DNA of 61,322 bases. Origin: Dichomitus squalens LYAD-421 SS1 (Eukaryota > Basidiomycota > Agaricomycetes > Polyporales > Polyporaceae). The translations under genes and the position numbers were made by a program. Shown here piece by piece: positions 11,166 through 21,106 of the stretch; the stretch's first letter is position 1, and each line of letters opens with the position of its first letter. Location of the stretch: NCBI RefSeq assembly GCF_000275845.1, contig NW_006766911.1:1-61322 (forward strand), in the 5' to 3' direction. A model generated the notes under the pieces. The model was not told where the DNA came from, did no database searches, and saw only the letters and a list, made by a program, of their open reading frames with translations.

Positions 11166-11757
11166 TATGCGGAGTTCGAGTACTCTTGAAATGAGATGGT
11201 GATTCGCGAGCAAGCAGGTATCCGTTCCAAGCTGTCTTTGACAGGCGGGGGGAGAGGCGTCGTGAGCGTTTTAGTACGGGATGTGCGCACACCGAGAGAT
11301 ATATAGATCATAGCAGGTACAAAGATCTCACGGACACGCCCGGTCTTCCCCGAGCGGCGAGAGGCAGGCATGGAGCGCCAATACTGGCACAATCGGCAAT
11401 GTTTCGCAAAGCACTGTAAAGTACCTCGCACCCGACCTCACCGATTCGAGGGACGATGTCTTGCACATCGCTATCATATGTGTACAAGTAGCTAAGTGCT
11501 CTACGTGCCTGAAGCTTGAAGCCATCATAGCAGGCCATGGCATGCTACGCGGCGGTCAGGAAGGTGTAATTCGTCCTGCAACCTGGCCTGACAGCGTCAG
11601 GATGACTGTAGAGCGTCACTTCCAGGCAGTCGCGGTCTACGGGCGTTTACAGCTACTTCCGGCGACTCAAGGCAAGATGCAAGACTACATAAGTTACGTA
11701 CAGCAAAATGTCAGATACAACACAGCAGACACAACTATACATACAATATCGCAGACG
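11166..11757. other. Intergenic stretch, no recognised gene
   Basis: A minus-strand frame of about 75 codons (11308-11538) is open but has no known motif. Nothing else is seen. Confidence 0.35.
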
Positions 11758-12712
11758 TCATGAAACGCGTGCAGTGTCGTCAGAGTCGGTACGTGCACTC
11801 CCTGACGGTGAATCGCTCGTGTCCTCCACCAGGTCCAACGACTCACCGCTCCATCGTGCATTCGTCACCCCAAGGGCGTAGAGAGGGACACGGCCCTCCT
11901 GGCACGGCGCCTGCGCAGGCAACGCGATCGCTAGCGCGACCTCCACGCACGCCGGTACACGTTCCGCGACTCGTGAGGGCATACCGTCAGCCTCTCCTGA
12001 CGGGGGAGCGTCGTCACCTGGGCGATGTCGCGGCCGAAACGGGCGCAGGCTCGCAATTTGCGCGCGAGTGTCCCGCAGTCCAATCCGGAAGGGAAAGAGA
12101 TACCCGGGCGGTGAGGCGAGGGAGGTAGAGGTGGATGCTGAGGGATGCTGGCCGCTCGCAGCGGTGTGCTGGCCTAAGGTGTAGGGGGATGAAAGGAACC
12201 TATCGTCATATACTGGCCTTGCAGCGATGGGCTAGCGCATATATGAGACCAAGTGGTCCGTAGATGACATTAGTCCCATAAACAAATTGAGTAGGCGGGC
12301 CGCAACTTGGCCCGCAAGGTGATGCGGAACAACGCACCATAATTTTACCCCAATCACCCTCCTTCGACATCGACCTTGCAGTGGAGATATCCCACAGCTC
12401 GGGCTTCTTCCCGAAATCATCTAGCCGCCGCATCCGCACGCCTATGCTCATCAGCAGCGTCGGCGGCGGCCCCAGCTGGGTGTCGTCCCATGGCCACAGC
12501 GGGCCGCTGGTCGAATTCCGCGCCTGCATTCGTCTGCTGTTGCGCACGACGTAGCGCCGCATGGAGAACATGACGAGCAATCCTCCAGCGAACAGGCCGA
12601 TCGCCAGGAAAGCGAGGATGAGCGTCGAGCCACCTGCGCGCAGGAAGGAGCCGCTGCCGCCGGCCGTGCCGGTGGACGACGAGGACGGCGCGGCCGAGGT
12701 CGTGCTCGACAT
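11758..12712 (-). CDS. Orphan single-pass membrane protein, family member 1
   Basis: This is a 282-aa protein in two exons (12338-12712 and 11758-12231) joined by a phase-0 intron of 106 bp. The layout is a Ser/Thr/Gly-rich N-terminus of about 30 residues, one TM segment (STLILAFLAIGLFAGGLLVM), a basic stop-transfer (RRYVVRNSRR), then a cytosolic part. That part carries LGPPP, the block KKPELWDI, a tryptophan block WGKIM, the splice site, PIAARPVYDD, a long low-complexity Ser/Pro/Arg region, and a C-terminal VEVALAIALPAQ with YALGV. I recall similar hypothetical proteins in many basidiomycetes, but no function. The same order of motifs and the same intron position occur in the genes at 15.7 kb and 49.1 kb. 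The gene is divergent from RRP46 across a 328-bp shared upstream region. There is no catalytic motif, so a scaffold or sensor role is only a guess. Confidence 0.85.
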
Positions 12713-13040
12713 GGTGATCGTGGGCCCTGAGTCGTGGTGGGAGAGGGTTCGTTATTGATGCGAGACGGGTGTGCCGTGAAGGCGAATGCTCAGGCTTGAG
12801 TTTGTCATGAACTCAGGCGACGCTGGTTGTGAGAAGGCTCGACTGTGCTCTCGGAGTCGGGAGCGTCGCCGGACGCACATATGATCGGAAGCAAAGTATG
12901 TACTTGCGGCGTTTGTAGACGCGGGCGGCTGCGCCTGACGTCTACGTCTTGTCTTGCAATGCGCCTTCTCTGCCGACGACGTCCACGATCCATCTCCGGA
13001 CCCGCCGCCTCTCTCACACCGCCTCTCTCCGTGTCCGAAC
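12713..13040. promoter_or_regulatory. Shared divergent promoter region, orphan membrane protein / RRP46
   Basis: Only 328 bp separate the two start codons, which point away from each other, so both promoters must lie here. No clear TATA box is seen, consistent with housekeeping-type expression of the exosome gene. Confidence 0.6.
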
Positions 13041-13953
13041 ATGCCAGCATACGTGCGCCCTAGAGGAAGGAAACTCGACGCGTTAAGAGACATCTCCGTC
13101 ATATACGAACGGCTGGACAGGGTAGACGGTTCCGCGCGATTTGGGTTCGGTAAGTGTGTGCGTCGACTTCATGTCCGATAGCCTTCTCAGCGCACGTCTT
13201 CGGCGACTTCCAGGCGAGACCAAGTCTCTCGCGTCCATCTCCGGTCCCATCGAGGTGCGCCCGGCACTCGAGAACCCCTCCCTGGCGACGCTTGATATCC
13301 AAATCCGCCCCTTGCCCGGCATCCCCGGGACCGACTCGAAAGCCCTCGCGACTACCCTAAAAGCGATCTTCACGCCCTCCCTGTTCCTCTCGCATCACCC
13401 ACGGACTCTCATCCAGGTCGTCGGGCAGGCGTTGTGTGGCTCGGAGAGCGGGAGCGGGACTGGGAGCGCCGGGCGGGGCTGGAACGCGAGTCTGGTCGCG
13501 AGCTTGGTGAACGCGGCCGCGGCCGCGTTCGTGAATGCCAGCTCGGTGCCGATGCGGGGCGTCGTGTGCGCGGTCGCGGTCGGGAGGCTTGGGTCGGACG
13601 CCGGGGGCGGCCTCGTGCTGGACCCAGAGGAGGCGGAGCTGGCGAAACTGGCCGGGAGCGGGTGCTTCGCGTTCTTATTCTCGTCTTTGCTCGCTGGCTC
13701 TGGGGCGGCCGCTTCGGAGGTTCCTTCGTGCTCGCTGCTCTGGACGAGCTACACGACTGCTGCGCCGTTTGACCTTGCGGAGCTGGGGCGCGCGCGCGAA
13801 CTTGCGCAGGAGGGCGCACGGCAGGTCTGGTTGGCGTTGAGGGAGAGCGTTGGGTCGCAAACGGCCGCGACGGTATATAAGACGGAATTAAAGAGCGAGC
13901 CGTCATCCCAGCCTGTTTCGATGGACGTAGACGACGCCAAAGTTGAGATATAG
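13041..13953 (+). CDS. RRP46: Exosome complex component RRP46 (RNase PH domain)
   Basis: This is a subunit of the hexameric RNase PH ring of the RNA exosome, which processes and degrades RNA 3-prime ends in nucleus and cytosol. Eukaryotic ring subunits are usually catalytically dead and structural. There are two exons: 13041-13149 and 13214-13953 (282 aa). The splice restores the ring-subunit motif GSARFGFGETKSLASISGP. The N-terminus (MPAYVRPRGRKLDALRDIS) is the typical RNase PH opening. IEVRPALENPSLATLDIQIRP follows, and later HPRTLIQVVGQAL, LVNAAAAAFVNA and VPMRGVVCAVAVG. It is somewhat longer than yeast or human RRP46 (about 225-235 aa) because of a Gly/Ser insert after the ALCG segment and an acidic C-terminal tail. 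I judged RRP46/EXOSC5 more likely than RRP41 or MTR3 from overall pattern. The exact ring-subunit identity is less certain than the family. Confidence 0.85.
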
Positions 13954-15408
13954 TGGTCTGGTGAGTAGTGGTCTCCGTTGCGACTATATGTATCTAATGC
14001 TGCTCTACAGCATTTTGCCGGAGTTTTCGTCGTTCGCATCTGTCACGTATCCTCCGCATATAGTCGGCATCTGGTGAACCCCACACCTCACCTCGGTATC
14101 CTGTCGTACTGAATTTCGTGTTCTAGCAGGGTATGCTACCATTGGGCTGTGAGCCACGCCAAACTAGGTAACCTTGGGAGTAAGTAGCATGGTGTCGATC
14201 TGTTCAGTGAGTGTGTCAGGTTTCTCAGCGCAGCTAGCAGGAAGTCTTAGGTTGTGCGTCATGATCGCCGTAAAACCGATATTCCGATTGCAATATCGTG
14301 TAAGGATGACACGGGCACACACAATAGAACTATGTCGTGCTGCTCGAGCGCGCAATGCTGACTCTGGAACAGCGTGGAATGTTTTATATTTCGCTCCCGG
14401 TCGGGACACTGCATGACAAGGGTCATTACAAGCTTCCCTTGTTCTTAACTTCTGCGCTCTTTGTTGATTGCTTATTCCTCACAGCCGAGTGCTCGGAATG
14501 CTGACACTTGCTATATGCCGGGGGCTTCGATATCGGCACAAGTCACCTACAACGTGCGACATAGTAGAGCCGACTGTTGCTCCGTCCGTACTGTCTTCGC
14601 ATAGTGACAGCCTTCGCCTCTGCTAGTAATGTAATCTTCTCGATTCACTGGTCCCAATCAAGCTGAACACCCGAGACACAGCCACCCCATTTCGCCATTC
14701 GCGTAGGCTGAGTTCCAAGGATGAATCTCCCGCGCTCACATAGCAAACCTTGGGACCCTAGGACCTCTGCTATCGTCAACTTATGTGGCTATTTTCTTGA
14801 CTTGGACTCAGGTTGAATTTGAATCGCTAACTTCCGCAGAAGACGGATATCCGCTCATCACGGACGGGGAGGAGTGGCGTCCGAGTCACTGTAAGAGTCA
14901 GAGCTGGAGAAGCGCGGCTCCGACAACTGACTCCTCTGACGGTTCGCCCATCTGAGCCCAGTCCGGGTCTTCCGAGGCCCGTTCGTTCATACAACGCTAC
15001 CACATTCCACTAGAGTTACAGCAACGACATCGTTTGAAGGCAACAACCATCTTGTCTTTGCATCAAACACCGGGGCCTTTAGCTTTTTGCACACACCTGC
15101 GCTAGCTGCCAGAAATGGCAAGGGCACGCACTGCTGGGCTGCTGGTTTGCGACCAGGTGAGTTCTGATGGATCTCAGCGCTATACGCAGCCGAATTTTGC
15201 CGAGGATATTCTGACTCGGTCTCTCATTCCCAGCCACTATATCATCTGCCACGAGACGGTTGCGTACTGCTGTAATCCTCTCGACCAGATAAACCCCCTC
15301 CTATCCATTGCAATTCCTCACGTTCCCAAGTCCTATCCACAAACGTGCTCGATAACACTATTGAAGTCGTAGAGGTGAATAGGCTGATTACTGAATCGTT
15401 GTCCTGTC
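13954..15408. other. Intergenic stretch of about 1.4 kb
   Basis: No conserved domain is seen. A short plus-strand frame starting at 15115 (MARARTAGLLVCDQ) is followed by a good GT donor and could be an upstream exon of the next gene, but the splicing cannot be fixed from sequence alone. Confidence 0.35.
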
Positions 15409-16392
15409 ATGCTAATCGTCGTAGGCTCTTCGATCCCTACCATAACCGCATTCGCTGCTGCACACGTCCTCCACGTAGGCAGTTACGATGTTCCGCGCCA
15501 TGGAGATGTCGTCTCGAACCCCTCTCCAAACTTCAAAATGATCGTCGGTATCGTCGATATCGGGGACCTTTCGGTGGACGTCTCTGATTCGGACAGCTCG
15601 GTAAGAGAGCTTCCGCCATCTAAACCATTCCCGAAGCTGAATTGGACCTTTTCGGCTTCAGATGCCCTTGCCCCAACGTAGATCAAGCGGCATGATGACG
15701 TCGGGTGGTTCTGGACACGGGGGAGGTGGTAGGGGTGGCTCGACTGGCTCCGCGACCGGCACCTCCCCCAGCGAGAGCGACGGGAAATCTCACGGCGTCG
15801 CTGTCGATGTCGTTTTACCTGTCGTCTTCGTGGTTGTTTTGGTCGCTGTTGGGTCATTGTTGTTCTGGTGGCTGCTCAGGAGCCTGCGGAGGAGTACAGG
15901 GAGGGGGTTGTGGGCATTTTTGATGGGACAGGAACAGAAGCCTCAGCTTGTGGAAGTTAGACTGTGCAGAGGGGGAATAGAAGACGGGAGGTGGGACACT
16001 CTTCGGGTGAGCTCTTCTCCTGCCGCCTTCGTCTGCGAGAAGCAATGACGCTAACAACTGTGCGATAGCCTGTGGCCGCAGACCGTGTTCGCACCTCCGA
16101 GCAGGCGCGGGGGCATCGGACTGAACATGTCAACAAGGGACATGCTAGCGGCACGGCTACCTCTACCGGATCTAGTGTGCCCGCCAAGAACTCAGGCGCA
16201 CATCAAGGCGTCATGTCGGGGAGGAAAATTGATTCTTCGAGAGGCAGTGCCCTGGAAGTCAGGGTGGCTGTTTTCATTGCGATGCCTTCTCCATCTCGTT
16301 CTGCGCAACGAGGTCAACCCCGGGCCAGTGCGTCGTCGAGTGTTTCGACGGAGGGAGAGGTCTGTATCGGGACGGTTCATACGTGCTTTTGA
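15409..16392 (+). CDS. Orphan single-pass membrane protein, family member 2
   Basis: The secure part is two exons, 15662-16006 and 16069-16392 (222 codons plus stop), joined by a phase-0 intron of 62 bp. The layout is a Gly/Ser-rich stretch, one TM helix (VVLPVVFVVVLVAVGSLLFW), a basic stop (RSLRRS), KPQLVEV, then DGRWDTLR immediately before the splice and PVAAD after it. A polar linker follows, then the C-terminal LEVRVAVFIAMPSPSR and EVCIGTV. These features match member 1, including intron position. An upstream open exon (about 15425-15600, YDVPRHGDVVSNPSP...GIVDIGDLSVDVSD) ends in a GT donor that joins in phase to the ATG at 15662. The protein may therefore have a longer extracellular N-terminus beginning at or before 15409. 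The true start is undecided. Function is unknown. Confidence 0.75.
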
Positions 16393-17188
16393 ATGTCTAC
16401 ACCCCGAAATCGTCGTAGTATTAAATGATCGTCTTCTGTTCGTCTACTATGTCTGTCATGTTGAACACGCTAACACTCTCGACTCTAACATTCGTAAGAG
16501 TTTACGAGCGACGGGCGGGATACCGTGAGATTCAATCTACTCAATCCGCAATCCAGAGTGAGGTGCTGCCTCTAAGCGCCAATGGACCTTCGCACGCAGT
16601 CACCACGATCATCCCCCTTCCATACTACGGTCAGTTGGCGAACACCCTGGCACTATACTCCCAACACAGCATCTGTCTCTCTGCATTCCGCTTTGCCCAC
16701 GAGACTGAAAAGCCGAAGGTCGACATGGCAGCCTCCTGATTCTAGAAGACGTCGGCTTCTCTATTCCTTGCTCCTCTTGCCGTTTTCCCATGAGACACCC
16801 CATGAGACACCGGTAGCAATGCTACGTTGGATATATCCTCCGAACATATTGCGAGGCCGTCGTCCGTCTCAGTGCGCTCGCATATCGCAAGAAGTCTGAA
16901 GATGAAGCAAGGAATCATGCTGATATGAATGGTGCGCAGGCTGCAGGCAGAAGGTTGCCCACAATGCGGGCTATGCAAGTCTATCCATCGAGACACATAC
17001 GTACACTGGCCATCAAGTCACTACTCCTAAATCGGCCCCGGCGAAGTTTCCCGCGAGAGGATTTGGACAGATACCACCGCACTAGCCCCCTTCCTTTCTC
17101 ATGGTTACATCTACGTTGCCATAGCCTTTTCGATCGAGTTCGGAGCCAGTACAGCGCACGTCATCAGGGAACTCATACCCACTGACAG
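16393..17188. other. Intergenic stretch, no recognised gene
   Basis: Overlapping plus-strand frames of about 105 codons (16425-16739 and 16582-16899) show no motif. The region serves as downstream DNA of the previous gene and upstream DNA of the next. Confidence 0.35.
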
Positions 17189-18928
17189 TTGCTCGGTACC
17201 TGGTTGACGAACAGATCTGTTGTGCGAACCATGCGCTCTACCCGCTGCGCTGGTCTCCGGGCGTGGTGTTTTAAGCACAGGCGGCGGTGCATCCACATTT
17301 GCCTCTTTCCTTCGTCTGCGTGGAAGTCGTTAGCGACGCCGGCTTGCTTTTTCGTTCTCGGCGTGAGTGCTCTTCGCATGTGGAGGAAGACACAGAATGA
17401 CAATGGTTCAATCTCTACAGTGCGCCGACCTTAGCGTTTCAGTTGACTTTGACTTCATATTCAGATGGAGGCTCGAGTGAGGAATTTGAAGTGGGTGAGA
17501 CTGGACTCTCGAGGTGAGGGAGTATATTGTTTGCTTCCGTATAACCACGCTCAGGACAGATCGCGCGTAGCTCACCCGAGCGCTTCAGCATCGTCACCAC
17601 CACCGGATCCGGCTTCGGATCAAGGTCCGCCCCATAGCGATTTGTATGGGAAAAACGGGAAAGGCAATAACATGAGCAAGGGGCCGGGGCAGGTGCGTCT
17701 TCTTGACCGTCGTGTGTCGCCGCTCTCCTCAGCGGTAACGCTCAACTCTTTAGAACGGTGGCGACAATGGAAGCAGCAAGAGCGGCGCACCTGATCCAAG
17801 TTCTTCATCCGGACTGCCTCCCTCATGTAGCAACATGAATAAGGGACCGATGAAGGACGGCTGCCAAATTCTCAACGAGAATCAAGGGACCTTGCAGTAC
17901 AGCGACGGATGGATATTCACCACCAGCGATCCCCAAGGGCTTGTACATACTCTCCACTTCACAAACACAACCGGTTCCTCGGTCTCGCTTATGTTCAACG
18001 GTTCGTGCATTCTTCTAATCTTGTGACGCGTCGCTGATGAGATGAATGCACGACAGCCTCTAGCATTGTTGTCTTTGGCCTCGTGCCCCCAGGGCCTTCC
18101 CCTCCTTTGGCTTCATACTCGATTGACGGATCGTTGCCCGTTGCTGTGAATCTTGGGGCTACGACGGAATGCATCCCGAACCAGCAGTTGTTCAGTTCTA
18201 AACCCCTCTCCGGCCCTGGTCCCCACAACCTGACGATCTTCGTCAATCAGACTTCATCCGAGCAGCCCTACATTCTCGACTACCTCTGGTTGTGTGGTGG
18301 AAACAGCAACTCCACGGCGTCGGATGACTCAGGGAATGATCACAAGGCATCTCATGGTCAGTCATCATCGACCGACGGTGTCATCATTGGTAGTGTTCTT
18401 GGCAGCGTCGTCCTCCTTCTGGGCATCGCGTTCGGTGTCTGGTTCTACATTCGCCGGAGGAGAAGACGTCTGCAGCAACTTCGGAGGCTTCATATCGCCT
18501 CGAGTCCCGTGACGAGCTGGCTGTTCTGGAACAGTCGTAAGTAAATGTCCTGGATATAGAACGCTGCATCGTGCATGCCTGTTGACCCACTTTCGATTCG
18601 CTTCGCAGGGAGCAGTGAGAAGAACACCCTGTTCACGTCTACCGAGGACATCATGGCGGACAACCCGACGACATCGAGTATGTCCACCCGAAGCCGGTGG
18701 GACACCAGCTACCGGAAAGAGGTTCCTCCTCTAGCTGAGATGCCTCCTCCGCCCGGCGTACGGATGTCATCCGTGTCCAAAGCTACATCTGTATCGCGGT
18801 CCCCATCCGCCGTACCACCCGGAATAGTCGAAGACTTGAGAGGCTACCCACGGCGTATGTCACGGACATCAAGCATCGCGCCAGTCTCGTCGACTTTGGT
18901 TAACGGCAGCGAGGACACTTCAGAATGA
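17189..18928 (+). CDS. Single-pass membrane protein with beta-sandwich ectodomain
   Basis: The model has exons 17189-17362, 17465-17494, 17555-17692, 17754-18000, 18057-18536 and 18609-18928 (about 462 aa, phases consistent). The first two exons are weakly supported. The ectodomain follows the fungal pattern I know from many hypothetical proteins: LQYSDGWIFTTSD, HFTNTTGSSVSLMFNG, SSIVVFGLVPPGPSPP, YSIDGSLPVAV, CIPNQQLFS, HNLTIFVNQTSSEQPYILDY and LWLCG. It has several N-glycosylation sites and two likely paired cysteines. One TM helix (VIIGSVLGSVVLLLGIAFGV) is followed by a very basic stop (IRRRRRR) and a Ser/Pro-rich tail, suggesting a cell-surface protein of unknown function. A damaged inverted copy lies at 26.1-27.2 kb. 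The tail just after the TM may be read in a shifted frame (see findings). Confidence 0.75.
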
Positions 18929-19430
18929 GCTTGGACTTTGCATCTGCTCTTGTTTTTAGCGTTGGATCCTAGTGACGCTGCCCTCTGGTTGAGGTGTTTC
19001 TTTCGTCGTGCACCTTTATGTAGAATAGTCGGAGGCCTTCCGAATGCTCCATAGGGACAATACATCTCATATACCGTTAGCCCTGTTGTATCACTGTAGA
19101 AATGTATCTCCCAGAAAACCCATCACCGAGCCACTAGAACTTTCTCTTACTTTGAGTGCGTCCATGTGTGCCTTATCTTCAAGTTTCGGCTTCACACCTG
19201 CGTCATCGATTGCGCACGGTGGCGGGTGCATGTGTCAGCAAGTCGTGGCGTAGCTACCCCGAGTTCTCTCCTGGAATATTGTTTACCACACGAGACTCGC
19301 CGTGGGGAGCCAACGGCATGCCGCGGCGGAGCCCCCAGATCCAGACGTGCTTCCGCTCAAGAGTATATATATCCTGCCGCGGCGATGAGACGATTGGCAA
19401 CAACGCCAACACCCTGACACCCAAGCGAGT
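18929..19430. other. Spacer holding the aldo/keto reductase promoter
   Basis: No gene is seen. The right end carries a strong TATA box, listed separately. Confidence 0.5.
19364..19372 (+). promoter_or_regulatory. TATA box of the aldo/keto reductase gene
   Basis: TATATATAT lies about 60 bp upstream of the start codon, the usual position in fungal regulated genes. Confidence 0.7.
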
Positions 19431-20640
19431 ATGCCTGCATCCAAGACCACCAAACTGAACACAGGCGCAGAGATGCCCACTCTTGGGCTGGGTACGTGCT
19501 TCATGTCAGATCTTTGCTCTGGGTGACAAGGCTTAAACGTACTGACGTTGTGCGACACGACTATAGGCACCTGGAGATCGAAGCCCGGAGCCGTTGAGAA
19601 GGCTGTCGAGCACGCTCTTAAGATAGGCTACCGGCACATCGACACCGCAACAGGATATGGTGCGTACACGTTCGACTCACAAATATCATCCGTTCCATCT
19701 TGGGCATCTCCTCGCTTCGCGACCCGCTCTCCATCCCCGAGACTGATGGTTCCTTGGTTGCCTACCAGCGAACGAGAAGGAGGTCGGCTTGGGCTTGAAG
19801 GCTTCCGGTGTACCGCGCGAACAGATCTTCCTCACGACGAAGTTGAACAACACCGACCATCGCGATGTGCCCCGTGCGTTGGAGTATTCGCTGACCCAGC
19901 TCGATACGCCGTATCTGGACCTGTGGCTGATGCACTGGCCGGCGCCGATGAAGGACGGCGGGCCGGATAAGGAGCACGACTGGCGGGACACCTGGAGGGC
20001 GATGGAGAAGGTGTACAAGGAGCACCCAGAGAAGGTGAAGGCGATCGGCGTGTCCAACTTCTCGGTCAAGTATCTCAGGGACCTGCTGAGTTTCGCGACC
20101 GTTGTGCCGGCAGTGAATCAGATCGAGAGCCATCCGTACGCAGGGAACACTCATCGTCTCCCAGTTCGGCGAGAAGACTGACTATCTGTTGCAGGTCTTG
20201 CATGCAGGAGGACATCGTCGAGGAGTGCAGGAAGCACGGCATCGTCATCACCGCGTACTCGCCGTTGGGATCCGACGGCGCACCACTCACCGAGGACCCT
20301 GTGGTGAAGAAGCTCGCGGAGAAGTACAAGGTCTCACCTTCCAACATCCTCATTTCTCTCCAAGCCAACAGGCCAGGGGTCAATGGTGGGTGCTTGCGCC
20401 ATCTGGCATCGCATCTTCTCGAGATTAATGAGCTCACCATCGTCCCCTACTCTAGTGATCCCGAAGTCCGTCACCCCGAGCCGCATCGAAGAAAACACCA
20501 AGATAGTTGATCTCACTGAGGAGGACATCCAGGAGTTGGCCACGATTGAGAAGAAGAACCACATCCGGATATGCAAGCCGTTCTGGACTGGTTGGGGTGC
20601 CATCGGTTTCCCTGACCTGGAGGACTCCGAGCAGCAGTGA
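19431..20640 (+). CDS. Aldo/keto reductase (AKR superfamily)
   Basis: This is an NADPH-dependent aldehyde/ketone reductase with a TIM-barrel fold, 298 aa from five exons: 19431-19491, 19567-19659, 19769-20135, 20195-20385 and 20456-20640. All phases agree. All active-site tetrad residues are visible: Asp and Tyr in HIDTATGYANEKEVG, Lys in FLTTKLNNTDH, and His in LWLMHWPAP. The cofactor-binding end has IPKSVTPSRIEEN. Other family blocks are AIGVSNFS, PAVNQIESHP and VITAYSPLGSDGAP. There is no signal peptide, so it is cytosolic. Fungal relatives reduce glycerol-type aldehydes, xylose or xenobiotic carbonyls, and the substrate here cannot be assigned. The strong TATA box suggests inducible expression. 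Introns are 49-109 bp, normal for this window. Confidence 0.95.
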
Positions 20641-21106
20641 ATTATTGGTCGTAGATGCATGAACAGAAGCCCATGTAGCATATCAAGCGTGTAAAACAGT
20701 GCCTTTGAAGCTCAGAGAGACCCCGATGGGGAGATATTTGTCGGACGAGGAGGAGAGTGGGCAAGCCGTACGCGAGCAGTTCGCCGACGGGAATGGCATC
20801 CGGAGCGCCGACGGTCGCCCACAGCGACGACGCGCTTTCGTTCCGCCATCCCGACCTCGACCCTCCGAGCCTGTGAACGAGCTGCTTCTAGCTTACTACG
20901 CTCTGGTTCTCGAGGGAATGCAATGATCAACGTTCATCTATCTCATTCCACGTTCAATACACGCTAGGCCTCACTATCGTCCAAGACAACCTCCAGACCT
21001 CCGGACCTTCAGACCTTCAGACCATCAGACCTTCAGACCATCAGACCTCCACTGTTCCTGCGATCATTGCTGCACCACATACTGCTCAGACATATCAGGA
21101 CAGAAA
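20641..21106. other. Spacer and leader region upstream of the sorting nexin gene
   Basis: It contains the 8-bp tandem repeat listed below. The small frame at 20699-20926 (75 codons) has no known motif. Confidence 0.4.
20991..21051 (+). repeat. Short tandem repeat, 8-bp unit CCTTCAGA / CCATCAGA
   Basis: About six to seven imperfect copies of an 8-bp unit lie roughly 60-115 bp upstream of the sorting nexin start, probably in the promoter or 5-prime leader. Such runs vary in copy number between strains. Confidence 0.8.

Noticed and set aside
13409..13906. 165-codon Arg/Ser-rich minus-strand frame
   Set aside because: It is antisense to RRP46 exon 2 and its composition follows from the GC-rich coding strand.
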